Source: Mycolicibacterium sp. 018/SC-01/001
GTDB lineage: Bacteria; Actinomycetota; Actinomycetes; Mycobacteriales; Mycobacteriaceae
Length of the DNA: 64,000 nucleotides
NCBI RefSeq assembly: GCF_007096635.1
Contig: NZ_VKAA01000010.1
Location: forward strand, 62,001-126,000
Reading direction: 5' to 3'
Below the pieces are notes generated by a model. The model saw only the letters and a list, made by a program, of their open reading frames with translations. It ran no database searches and was not told the DNA's origin. This document shows positions 17,077 through 26,419 of this stretch, piece after piece. Position 1 is the stretch's first letter. Every line of letters begins with the position of its first letter. The position numbers were made by a program, and so were the translations under genes.

Positions 17077-18471
17077 TCAGGCGACTTCGCCATCGGGTGG
17101 TCCGCGTCCGCCGGGTTCGTCGTCGTCGGGTGGTCGGAGGAGTCGTTCGGGGGTGTGGTGGGTGTTGACCCGGGTTTGGCCGGTGTCCAGGTTCGGGGGT
17201 GGCGCCCATTCGACGTCGTGGCGGGGGTTCATCGTGGTGGTCCAGCCCCCGGGTGCGACGGCGCGGTTGTCCGGCGGGCACGCCAGCCCGAGATCATCGA
17301 CGTTCGTCAACCCGCCGTCGGCCCAATCGTGGGTGACGTGATGCACCTGGCAGCCATACGCCCCGACCCGGCAGCCCGGTTTCGTGCAGCCGCCGTCGCG
17401 GGCGATCAGCATGATCCGCTGCGCCGCCGACGCGACCCGCCGCGTACGGAACAGATCCAATGCGGCGCCGGTCGCGCGGTCGAAGACCGCCAGATAGTGC
17501 GAGGCATGCGCCCCCATCCGGATCACATCCCTGATCGGTAGCCGGGTGCCGCCGCCGGTAGTACCGATTCCGGCGCGAGACTCCAAATCTTGCAGGGTGG
17601 TGCGCACGATCACCGTCACCGGCAACCCGTTCAACTGACCCAACTCGCCGCTCATCAGGGCGATCCGCCCCACCGCCACGAGGGCGTCGTGCTGGCGTTG
17701 AGCCAGGCTGCGGTGATCGCTGTCGATCTGGGCCTGCGTCGGCGTCCCCGACGTGCACGGCTGCTCGTCGTCGGGGTTACACATCCCCGGGGCGGCGTAT
17801 TTGGCGTAGATCGCCTCCCACACCGCTGCGGCCTCCGGCGTCAGATCAGCCCGCCACGCGGTCATCCCATCCCGACCCTGCCGGCCTGTGGTCAGACCCC
17901 GTTTGCGGGTGCGTTCAGCATCATCGGGTTCGGGGCCGTCCTGATCGAGCAGGAACAGCGTCAGCTCCGCAGCGTCGCGGGTCTCTTTCGGCCCCGCCCC
18001 GACCGCGGTGCGCACCACCTCGACCTCGAACTGCTCCCGCGTCTGGGTGTCGACGAAGCCGGGCAGCTTGGCGACGACCTTGCGGATCTCGCGGACATGC
18101 TCCTCGGTGACCAGGCCGTGTTCCTGGGCGATCGCGGTCGCCGGTAATGCCGGCGGCAGCGGCGGCCCGGTGACCGGCTGTCGCGGCGCCAACAGGGCCG
18201 CCTCAGTCAGGCGGCGATGCGCTTCCGAACCGCTGATCCGGTACCGAATAGCCAGCACGTCTTTCCAATTCTTCGCGCCCATCTGCTGCGGGGTCGTCTC
18301 CACCTGCAACCGCGCCAACCCACGATGCCGCGCCACCGGCAGCCGACAGCCCGCGGCTTCGACCTCATCGAGCAACTCGGTCACCTCCGCCGCGGTGGAC
18401 CGATCCAGGCCACAGGACAACACAGCATCAACGGCGTCCCGTAACGCCGTCACCGCCTCCCGCACCGACAT
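17077..18471 (-). CDS. DUF222 / HNH endonuclease domain protein (13E12 repeat family)
   Basis: A 464-residue member of the multi-copy actinobacterial DUF222-HNH family. The DUF222 region covers roughly residues 30-330, and the HNH nuclease motif is near the C-terminus (CTKPGCRV...CQVHHVTHDWADGGLTNVDDL). The tail is Pro/Asp-rich. I use the ATG at 18471 (MSVREAV) because an SOS-box-like sequence occupies 18475-18490; an ATG at 18486 would lie inside that box. Family members in M. tuberculosis occur as the REP13E12 repeat and some are LexA-regulated (published SOS-regulon work). Biological role remains unclear. No direct repeats marking a mobile unit were seen around it. Confidence 0.88.
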   Translation of the reverse strand: MSVREAVTALRDAVDAVLSCGLDRSTAAEVTELLDEVEAAGCRLPVARHRGLARLQVETTPQQMGAKNWKDVLAIRYRISGSEAHRRLTEAALLAPRQPVTGPPLPPALPATAIAQEHGLVTEEHVREIRKVVAKLPGFVDTQTREQFEVEVVRTAVGAGPKETRDAAELTLFLLDQDGPEPDDAERTRKRGLTTGRQGRDGMTAWRADLTPEAAAVWEAIYAKYAAPGMCNPDDEQPCTSGTPTQAQIDSDHRSLAQRQHDALVAVGRIALMSGELGQLNGLPVTVIVRTTLQDLESRAGIGTTGGGTRLPIRDVIRMGAHASHYLAVFDRATGAALDLFRTRRVASAAQRIMLIARDGGCTKPGCRVGAYGCQVHHVTHDWADGGLTNVDDLGLACPPDNRAVAPGGWTTTMNPRHDVEWAPPPNLDTGQTRVNTHHTPERLLRPPDDDEPGGRGPPDGEVA

Positions 18472-18474
18472 AAT

Positions 18475-18490
18475 TCGAACATACATTCGG
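18475..18490. promoter_or_regulatory. Putative LexA (SOS) box
   Basis: TCGAAC-ATAC-ATTCGG compared with the mycobacterial SOS box TCGAAC-N4-GTTCGA: the left half is perfect and the right half matches 4 of 6. It lies 4 nt upstream of the ATG at 18471 of the HNH gene and about 12 nt from the ligD stop. Confidence 0.5.
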
Positions 18491-18501
18491 CCACCGACAC
18501 G

Positions 18502-20781
18502 TCATCCCCACCGCACGTCCCCCGGCTCCTTGTCCGGCCGCAGCCCTCGCCAGCTTGGTTGACGCAGGCGGTTGTCCGAGGTCCGCTCGCTGTAGCGAAC
18601 CTCGCCGACCAACTCAGGGCGCACGAACGTGACGCCCTTGGCATCCTGCGTCGGAAGCCTTGTGGCGAAGGGTGATTCGTCGACGTGCAGCGGCTCCAGG
18701 GTCGCCCGCAACATCGCGAGCTCCTTCTCGGTGAAGCCGGTGCCGACCCGCCCCACGAACTGCAGACCGTCGTCGTCGGGGATGCCCAGCATCAGCGCAC
18801 CGAGCCCGCTGGTCCGGCCGCCCGTTCCGGCGCGCCAGCCGCCGATCACGACCTCCTGGGTGCGCCAGAGCTTGTGCTTGATCCACGCCGACGATCGCCG
18901 GCCCGGCTGGTAGGTGGCGTCGCGCTTCTTGGCCACCACGCCTTCCCAGTGCTTGCGCCGTGCGAGCTCGAGCGCGTCCGCACCGTCCCCGTCGAGTTGT
19001 GCGGGAACGATCAGGCCGCCCTGGTCGGCCAGTGCCTCGAGAATGCGCCGCCGATCGGAGTACTTGGCGCGCACCAGGGATCGACCGTCGAGGTGGAGGA
19101 TGTCGAACGCCCAGAATTCGACGCGGGTGGAACGCTTCCGGTTCTGCATCTCGCGGAAGCTGGGCACTCCTGATTCGTCGAGCGCCACCGCTTCCCCGTC
19201 GAGAATCGCGTGGTGCTCCGCGAGATCGGCTGCCAGCGCTTCGAATTGCGGATACTCGGCCGTGACGTCGCGGCCTCGACGCGAGCGCACACTCAGCACG
19301 CCGTGGTCGGCGTCGACGAGCACCCGGTAGCCGTCCCACTTCCCCTCGAAAGCCCACTGCGCCTTCGTGTATCGCTCGATGGACCCTTCGGTGGCCAACA
19401 TCGGCGCCATGTCCGCGAATGTCGGCTCCTGCTGTTCCTTCATCCGGTGCGCGAGCCAGTTCTTGCCGTCGGTCTGGATCAGCGCGTAGCGGCCGCGAAC
19501 CTTCTCACCGTGCAACGTGACGATGACCTCACCCCCTGTCGCCGGACCATCGGGTGAGTGATCGGTGAACTTCTCGGTCTCGTAGGTGCCGGTGTCCCAC
19601 ACGTACACCTGGCCGCCGCCGTACTCGCCTTTCGGGATCTCGCCGGCGAAGGTCAGATACTCCATCGGGTGGTCCTCGGTGTGAACCGCGAGGTGGTTGA
19701 CCGACGGGGTCTCGGGCAGGTTCTTCGGCACCGCCCAGCTCACGAGAACGCCGTCGCGTTCGAGCCGGAAGTCGTAGTGCAGCCGGCGCGCGTGGTGCTC
19801 CTGGATGACGAACTTGTCGTTGCGCCCCGCCGCGGGTGCGTCCGCCGGCACCGGCTCCGGCGTCCTCGTACTGTCTCGCATTCCGCGGTAGGTGCTCAGG
19901 CGGTCGGGCACCGGCAACGGCTCGTCGAGGTCGGCGAGCAGATCCCCGTCCCGTTCCCAACGCTCGAGAACTTCGGCGAAGGTCAGATGGCGTAGATCGG
20001 GGTCGTCGATCTCGTCCCATGTTCGAGGTGCGGCCACCGTCGGATGGTCGCGTCCGCGAAGCGAATACGGTGCGATCGTCGTCTTGTTGCCGTTGTTCTG
20101 GCTCCAGTCGAGGAAGACCTTGCCCTCGCGCAGGCTCTTGGTCATCGTCGCGGTGACCTTCTTCGGCATCACCTGCTCCAGCTGCAGCGCCACCCGCTTC
20201 GCCAGCACGGAGGCGCCGCGGGAACTGATGGGATCGTCGAGGGGCACGTACAGGTGCAGACCCTTGCTGCCGCTGGTGAGCGGAAATGTCCGCAGGCCGA
20301 TGTCGGTGATCAGATCCCGGACCTCGCGCGCGACCTCGCAGAGCTGGCCCATCGTCACGCCCTCGCCAGGATCGAGATCGAACACCACGCGGGTCGCGCG
20401 CCCCACCTCCGCAGCGTTACGTCGCTCCTGGGCGAAACGCCATTGCGGCACATGCACTTCCAGCGCGGCCTGCTGCGCTATCCATGCCAGCCCCTCCACG
20501 GTGTCGATGATCGGATATGTGGTGGTGCCCGACTTGTGCACGATGGTTCCGCGGTCCAGCCACTCCGGAGCCGAGGACGCCAACTGTTTCTCGAAGAACG
20601 CCGGTTCCTCGACACCGTTCGGCCATCGCTTGCGGGTGACCGGGCGACCCGCGATGTGCGGCAGCATCGCCGCCGCGATCGAGACGTAGTACTCGAAGAC
20701 TTCGGCCTTCGTGGTGCCGGTGGCGGGGTACAGCACCTTGTCCGGGTTGCTGAGCCGCACCCGCTCGTAGCCGTCCACCAC
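18502..20781 (-). CDS. ligD: Multifunctional ATP-dependent DNA ligase LigD
   Basis: Non-homologous end-joining ligase of 759 residues, the same length as M. tuberculosis LigD (Rv0938). Domain order is polymerase/primase (residues 1-290, with RVVFDLDPGEGV and FPLTSGSKGLHLYVPLD), phosphoesterase (about 310-440, EHHARRLHYDFRLERDG and HTEDHPMEYLTF), then ligase (about 460-759). The ligase part has the adenylation site EGKWDGYR with its Lys near residue 480 and the C-terminal OB-fold region. It acts with Ku at DNA breaks. Here Ku is 8 kb away, beyond a polyol catabolism cluster. No regulatory site was seen beyond the SOS-like box of the next gene. Confidence 0.96.
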   Translation of the reverse strand: MVDGYERVRLSNPDKVLYPATGTTKAEVFEYYVSIAAAMLPHIAGRPVTRKRWPNGVEEPAFFEKQLASSAPEWLDRGTIVHKSGTTTYPIIDTVEGLAWIAQQAALEVHVPQWRFAQERRNAAEVGRATRVVFDLDPGEGVTMGQLCEVAREVRDLITDIGLRTFPLTSGSKGLHLYVPLDDPISSRGASVLAKRVALQLEQVMPKKVTATMTKSLREGKVFLDWSQNNGNKTTIAPYSLRGRDHPTVAAPRTWDEIDDPDLRHLTFAEVLERWERDGDLLADLDEPLPVPDRLSTYRGMRDSTRTPEPVPADAPAAGRNDKFVIQEHHARRLHYDFRLERDGVLVSWAVPKNLPETPSVNHLAVHTEDHPMEYLTFAGEIPKGEYGGGQVYVWDTGTYETEKFTDHSPDGPATGGEVIVTLHGEKVRGRYALIQTDGKNWLAHRMKEQQEPTFADMAPMLATEGSIERYTKAQWAFEGKWDGYRVLVDADHGVLSVRSRRGRDVTAEYPQFEALAADLAEHHAILDGEAVALDESGVPSFREMQNRKRSTRVEFWAFDILHLDGRSLVRAKYSDRRRILEALADQGGLIVPAQLDGDGADALELARRKHWEGVVAKKRDATYQPGRRSSAWIKHKLWRTQEVVIGGWRAGTGGRTSGLGALMLGIPDDDGLQFVGRVGTGFTEKELAMLRATLEPLHVDESPFATRLPTQDAKGVTFVRPELVGEVRYSERTSDNRLRQPSWRGLRPDKEPGDVRWG

Positions 20782-20825
20782 TCGACGGTATTACCCGCCC
20801 GCTGCCCGGTTCAACGCGGCGCGAC

Positions 20826-21908
<1,083 letters not shown>

Positions 21909-21937
21909 TGCTGTTTCCGTTTCTTGTCGACAGTGGG

Positions 21938-22822
21938 TTACTTGATCGCGCCGAACGAGAGTCCGCGCACCAGCTTGTTCTGGGCGAACCACCCGCACAG
22001 GATCACGGGAAGTGCCGCCATGGTCGCGGCCGCCGACAGCACGGCCCAGTACTGCCCCTCGCCGGTGATGAAGCCGACGAGGTACACGGGCATGGTCTGG
22101 GCGTTCACCGCGGTGAGGTTCACTGCGAGGAAGAACTCGTTCCAGGCGAAGATGACGCAGATCAACGCGGTTGCAGCGATGCCCGGGGAGACCAGCGGCA
22201 GGATCACCTCACGCACCGAGCGCCAGAGGCTCGCTCCGTCGAGACTCGCAGCCTCCAGCAGTTCGCCAGGCACCTCGAGGAAGAACGACCGCATCATCCA
22301 GACCGCGATGGGCAGGTTCATCGACGTGTAGAGCACGATCAGTGCCCAGATGTTGTCCAGCAGGCCGAGATTGGACACGATCACGTACAGCGGGAGGATC
22401 GCCGCCACCACGGGAAGCATTTTCGTGCTCATGAAGAAGAACAGCGCGTCGGATGTCTTGCGGACCGGTCGCAGCGAGAGTGCGAACGCTGCCGGCACTC
22501 CGAGCAGAAGCACCAGGATCGTCGACACGGCGGTGGCGAACACCGAATTCAGCATCGCGGGACCGATGCCCTGATTGAACACGGCCGCGTACTGATCGAG
22601 GGTGGGGACGAAGAACAGCTTGGGCGGATTGGTCGCCGCGTCGCTCTCGGCCTTGAAAGACGTCAGCACCATCCAGAACACCGGGAAGAAGAAGCCGATG
22701 CCGACCAGCCAGGCGACCACACCCCACGGACTGAACTTCTTGGTCTTCTTCTTGCGTACCGGCGTCGCACCGTCGGCGACCGTCGTTCTTTCGCTGCTGT
22801 CAACGACGTCGTGGGTAGTCAT
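21938..22822 (-). CDS. ABC transporter permease (MalG/SmoG-like)
   Basis: A 294-residue inner-membrane permease with six predicted TM segments after a basic N-terminus (VRKKKTKKFS). The EAA loop reads EAASLDGASLWRSVREVILP, the contact site for the ATPase. It is the second permease of the carbohydrate importer and starts 2 nt after the stop of the partner permease. The first TM region (VAWLVGIGFFFPVFWMVL) follows the usual CUT1 pattern. Confidence 0.92.
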   Translation of the reverse strand: MTTHDVVDSSERTTVADGATPVRKKKTKKFSPWGVVAWLVGIGFFFPVFWMVLTSFKAESDAATNPPKLFFVPTLDQYAAVFNQGIGPAMLNSVFATAVSTILVLLLGVPAAFALSLRPVRKTSDALFFFMSTKMLPVVAAILPLYVIVSNLGLLDNIWALIVLYTSMNLPIAVWMMRSFFLEVPGELLEAASLDGASLWRSVREVILPLVSPGIAATALICVIFAWNEFFLAVNLTAVNAQTMPVYLVGFITGEGQYWAVLSAAATMAALPVILCGWFAQNKLVRGLSFGAIK

Positions 22823-22824
22823 GA

Positions 22825-23808
22825 CTAGGCCGCCTCTTCCTTGCCGGAGAACGATTTGAAGATCAATCGCAGCGCGAAGCTGGCGATGATCATCGTGAAG
22901 ATGACCACCACGACGCCCATGGCCGCCGCCTGGCCCATGTCGAAGCCGAGAAACGCGCGCTGGTAGATGTAGAAGGGCAGGTTCGCGCTCGCGACGCCCG
23001 GACCACCCTGCGTCATCATGAAGATCGCGTCGAAGGTGTTGACCAGGTACACCGCACCCAGCACCACACCCAACTCGATGAAGCGCCGCAGGTGGGGCAG
23101 CGTCAACTCCCGGAACAGCTGGAACGCGGTCGCGCCGTCCACCCGTCCCGCCTCGAGCTGGTCACGGGGCATCGACGTCAGACCGGCCAGGATCAGCAGC
23201 ATCATGAACGGCGTCCACTGCCAGATCAATTCGACCATCACCATTGCCAGCGGGAACTGTCCGATCCAGTCCACCGGTTCGATCCCCACCAACGACAGCG
23301 CCCAATTGAGGATGCCGTTGTTCGGATCGAGGATCGTGGTCTTCCAGATCAGCGCCCCCGCAACGGGAGTGATGAGAAACGGCGTGATGAGCAGGGTGCG
23401 CACCGCGCCGCGGCCGAGGAATGCCCGATCCAGCAGCAGCGCGATGAGCAGGCCCAGGAACGCCGAGATGAGCACCACCCCGACGATCAGGATGACGGTG
23501 TTGCCCGCCACGGTCCAGAACTGGCTGTCCTGCACGACGGCGACGTAGTTGTTGATTCCGACGAACTGCCGGGAGCCGGGACGCACCAGGTTCCACGACA
23601 GCGTCGAGTAGTACAGCGTGAACAGGAACGGCACCTGGGTCACCGCGATCATGAAGATCAGGGCGGGTAGCAGTGGGCCGCGCCGCCGCCATCCCTCCGC
23701 GCGGCTCACGCCGACGTCCTGGGATTCCTTGATCTTGCGTACCCGCTCAGCGACGGCCCGCTCGTCGGCCTCGGCCGTCAGGCCGGTGGGTGGCGAAGTA
23801 GTCGTCAT
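22825..23808 (-). CDS. ABC transporter permease (MalF/SmoF-like)
   Basis: A 327-residue permease with six TM segments and an EAA loop (LEAGRVDGATAFQLFRELTL). The ATG at 23808 overlaps the stop of the solute-binding protein by one base (TGATG), with AGGAGA upstream, giving translational coupling. The N-terminal ~45 residues are cytosolic and charged. It pairs with the MalG-like permease to form the transmembrane channel. Confidence 0.92.
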   Translation of the reverse strand: MTTTSPPTGLTAEADERAVAERVRKIKESQDVGVSRAEGWRRRGPLLPALIFMIAVTQVPFLFTLYYSTLSWNLVRPGSRQFVGINNYVAVVQDSQFWTVAGNTVILIVGVVLISAFLGLLIALLLDRAFLGRGAVRTLLITPFLITPVAGALIWKTTILDPNNGILNWALSLVGIEPVDWIGQFPLAMVMVELIWQWTPFMMLLILAGLTSMPRDQLEAGRVDGATAFQLFRELTLPHLRRFIELGVVLGAVYLVNTFDAIFMMTQGGPGVASANLPFYIYQRAFLGFDMGQAAAMGVVVVIFTMIIASFALRLIFKSFSGKEEAA

Positions 23809-25178
23809 CACTTCTCCTGATAGCTCTTGCCGACGACCTCGGCATACAACTGCGATTGCTCCAGCGCGGCGTCGACGGACTTCTGCCCGGCGATAGCTGC
23901 ACTGATCTGCTGACTGACCCTCGTCCCCAGATCCTGGAACTCGGGTATCCCGACGAACTGCACGCCTGTGTAGGGCACCGGTTGAACCGTGGGCTTGTCC
24001 GGGGTCGCGTTGGTGATCGACTTCAGGGTCAACGGTCCGTACGATGTCGAAATCGCCTCGTACTCCGGCAGTTCGGTGTAGGTGGAGGTGCGGCTGCCGG
24101 GTGGCACCCGAGCCCAGCCCAACTTCTCGCCGACCAGCTTCATGTAGTCCTTGCTGGTCATCCACGAGATGAACTTCCACGCGCCGTCAGGGTTCTTGGC
24201 GGCCTTGGGAATGCCGAGGGCCCACGTGTAGAGCCACCCCGAATTGGGCTTTTCGACGATCGGCGCCGGCAGGTAACCGATCTTGCCGACGAGGTCTGGA
24301 TACGTCGCCGGATCCTCGAGGACCGATACGGCCGACGTCGCGTCGTACCACATGGCCGTCTGGCCCTGGCCGAACAGGTTGGCGCACTCCTGGAATCCCG
24401 TCGAGGACGCGCCCAGCTCGCCGGACTCCTTGATCGTGTCGACGTAGAAGTTGACGGCCTTCTTCACTTCCGGGCTGTTCAGCTGCGCGTTCCAATTTTC
24501 GTCGAACCAGCGCCCGCCGAAGGTGTTGATGACCGTGTCGAGCGGGGCGAGCACCTCACCCCAACCGGGCTTGCCGCGCAGACAGATTCCCGCGTCGGAG
24601 ACCCCTTTTTCCTTGATCGTCTTGGCCCACTGCGCAACGTCAGGCCACGTCGGCTGGTAGTTGGGATCCTGGCTGACGGTGATGCCGGCCTTGTCGAACA
24701 TGTCCTTGCGGTACATCAGGAAGGACGATTCGCCGTAGAACGGGACCGAGTACATGTTGCCTTCGTACGACAGTGATTGCCGCAGCGACGGAATGAAATC
24801 CTGCTCGTCGTAGCCCGGCGTGTTCTTCGCGTAGTCGGAGAGATTGCGCAACCAGCCGTCCTTGGCCCACTGCGGTGTCTCGAAATTGCTGATCATCGCG
24901 ACGTCGAACTGGCTGCCACCCATGGCTGTCGACATCGTGATCTTCGCCCGGGCCTGATTCTCCGACAGCGAGATGAACTTCAGCTTGACACCGGGATTCT
25001 CCCTTTCGAACTCCGGCGACAGCTTCTGCGCGTCTGTCATCTGAGAATTGGACACCAGAGCGATCGTCACCTCGTTGGACGAGGCTCCGAGACTGCCCGC
25101 GCCGGCACAGCCGGCAGTGAGCACGAGACCCGACGCGGCCACCGCCGCCCCGAGTCGCTTTGCCATTCCTGTTCTCAC
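23808..25178 (-). CDS. Extracellular solute-binding lipoprotein for polyol/sugar ABC importer
   Basis: A 456-residue family 1 solute-binding protein. The signal peptide ends in the lipobox LTAGC with Cys24 as the lipidated residue. The GTG at 25178 is preferred: AGGAGG precedes it by 9 nt, whereas the ATG at 25166 has no spacing for an RBS. Conserved SBP1 sequences include GCLSNLDAK-type partners nearby and, in this protein, SFLMYRKDMFDKAGI and PDGAWKFISWMTS. It captures the substrate at the cell surface and delivers it to the permeases. Gene context (mannitol-type dehydrogenase, PfkB kinase) points to a polyol such as mannitol, sorbitol or arabitol. Confidence 0.92.
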   Translation of the reverse strand: MRTGMAKRLGAAVAASGLVLTAGCAGAGSLGASSNEVTIALVSNSQMTDAQKLSPEFERENPGVKLKFISLSENQARAKITMSTAMGGSQFDVAMISNFETPQWAKDGWLRNLSDYAKNTPGYDEQDFIPSLRQSLSYEGNMYSVPFYGESSFLMYRKDMFDKAGITVSQDPNYQPTWPDVAQWAKTIKEKGVSDAGICLRGKPGWGEVLAPLDTVINTFGGRWFDENWNAQLNSPEVKKAVNFYVDTIKESGELGASSTGFQECANLFGQGQTAMWYDATSAVSVLEDPATYPDLVGKIGYLPAPIVEKPNSGWLYTWALGIPKAAKNPDGAWKFISWMTSKDYMKLVGEKLGWARVPPGSRTSTYTELPEYEAISTSYGPLTLKSITNATPDKPTVQPVPYTGVQFVGIPEFQDLGTRVSQQISAAIAGQKSVDAALEQSQLYAEVVGKSYQEK

Positions 25179-25192
25179 TGTTTCGTGCCTCC

Positions 25193-26257
25193 TCACTGAG
25201 CCAACAACCAACGGGCACTGTCGATATCGCACACCAGCATTCGGGCGAAACCGCCTCGCAGCGCGCCGAGCGTGGCGGCGTACTTGGCTGCGCCGCTGGA
25301 AATCAGAATGGTCTTCGCACACGCGCGGATGTCGTCGAGCGAGACGGAGACCGCGCGGTGCTGCAGTTCGGTGGCGACGGGTGCGCCGTGCACATCGAAG
25401 AAGCGGCCGCCGATCTCTCCCACCGCTCCCAGGGAAACCAGTTCGTCGAGCATCGTCAGGTCGAGGTAGCTGCCCTCGAACAGCGTGGTCGACGTCGACG
25501 CCGCGCCGACACCGAACAGCATCATGTCGGCGCGACTTCCCGCCTCGAGCGTCCTGGAGATGAGCGAATCGTTGCGCATCGAGACCACCGTCGACGGGTC
25601 TGCGTACAGCGGAGCAGGGAGACGAATACTCTTTGCGCGCAACACCTCTGCACAGCGGTCGAGAATGAACTCGACACCGGTCTGATAGACCGACGTGGAC
25701 ATGGCGCCGTCCAGTTGGACGACGGCGCGGCAGCTGGCGACCCCGGGAGTCAAGGCCGCCACCACGGCCACCTGCTCGGGACCCCAGGTGAAGCCGAGCA
25801 CGTCCTCGGGCGCGATGCGCCGGCTGAGCAGCGCGGCTGCGGCGCGGCCGACGCTGGCGAACGCCGCCGGCCGGCCCGGCGCTCCGACGTCGACGCCGTG
25901 TCCGGTCACCACCGCCTCGGTCAAACCGAAGCGCTCCTCGAGTTCGCGTTCCTCGTCGGCATGCAGATTGTCGCGAAGGGTGGGCGGAACAACGACCTCT
26001 ATTCGCACCAGGCCATTGGCCTTCGCCCGCGCCACCAGCCGGCCGGCGGTCGGCCGGGACACTCCGAGCCGCGTCGCGATCTCGGCCTGCGTCAGCCCGT
26101 CGAGGTAGTAGAGAGTGGCCGCCCGCAGGGCGAGACGCAGGTCCTCGGTCGAGGCGGGCTCTCGCCGTTGAACGTGATGCTCACCGAGGGCGCGAGCGAA
26201 GTCGCCGTCAGGCGCCGTCACGACCACGAACCCCACCTCGCTCGACACATCGCCCAT
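25193..26257 (-). CDS. SorC/DeoR-type sugar-binding transcriptional regulator
   Basis: A 354-residue regulator. The helix-turn-helix is near residues 55-80 (GLTQAEIATRLGVSRPTAGRLV), followed by a long SorC sugar-binding domain with GxG motifs (LFGVGAASTSTTLFEG, VGEIGGRFFD). The ATG at 26257 is used; a TTG at 26263 is the only extension and lies inside the operator. It is the first gene of the minus-strand operon with the ABC transporter (14 nt to the next gene) and is divergent from the dehydrogenase and kinase genes. It probably controls both directions in response to the polyol or its phosphorylated product. Confidence 0.9.
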   Translation of the reverse strand: MGDVSSEVGFVVVTAPDGDFARALGEHHVQRREPASTEDLRLALRAATLYYLDGLTQAEIATRLGVSRPTAGRLVARAKANGLVRIEVVVPPTLRDNLHADEERELEERFGLTEAVVTGHGVDVGAPGRPAAFASVGRAAAALLSRRIAPEDVLGFTWGPEQVAVVAALTPGVASCRAVVQLDGAMSTSVYQTGVEFILDRCAEVLRAKSIRLPAPLYADPSTVVSMRNDSLISRTLEAGSRADMMLFGVGAASTSTTLFEGSYLDLTMLDELVSLGAVGEIGGRFFDVHGAPVATELQHRAVSVSLDDIRACAKTILISSGAAKYAATLGALRGGFARMLVCDIDSARWLLAQ

Positions 26258-26305
26258 GAGCAAATGCTCAGGGGTGCGAATAGATGCTCATCACGTTAAC
26301 ATGAG
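26257..26305. promoter_or_regulatory. SorC-family operator sites in the divergent polyol promoter
   Basis: First site: TGAGCA-AA-TGCTCA (26257-26270), a 6-bp-arm inverted repeat touching the regulator start. Second: GATGCTCAT (26283-26291) followed by CTCAT-N9-ATGAG (26287-26305), which repeats the TGCTCA half site. Three or more half sites on one face suggest cooperative binding by the SorC tetramer. Confidence 0.6.
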
Positions 26306-26419
26306 AAATGTGACGTACACAACACTTCGACACTCCCGCTCTCCGCACGCCCCGCACTGTCAGACGGCCTTCGGCGTCGGGGCGACCAGGGGTACCGTCA
26401 CAACGATGGTGGCGCGGAC

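Noticed and set aside
17077..18471. The HNH gene as a complete insertion element
   Set aside because: It belongs to a multi-copy family, but no terminal repeats or target-site duplications were seen here, so only the gene is reported.
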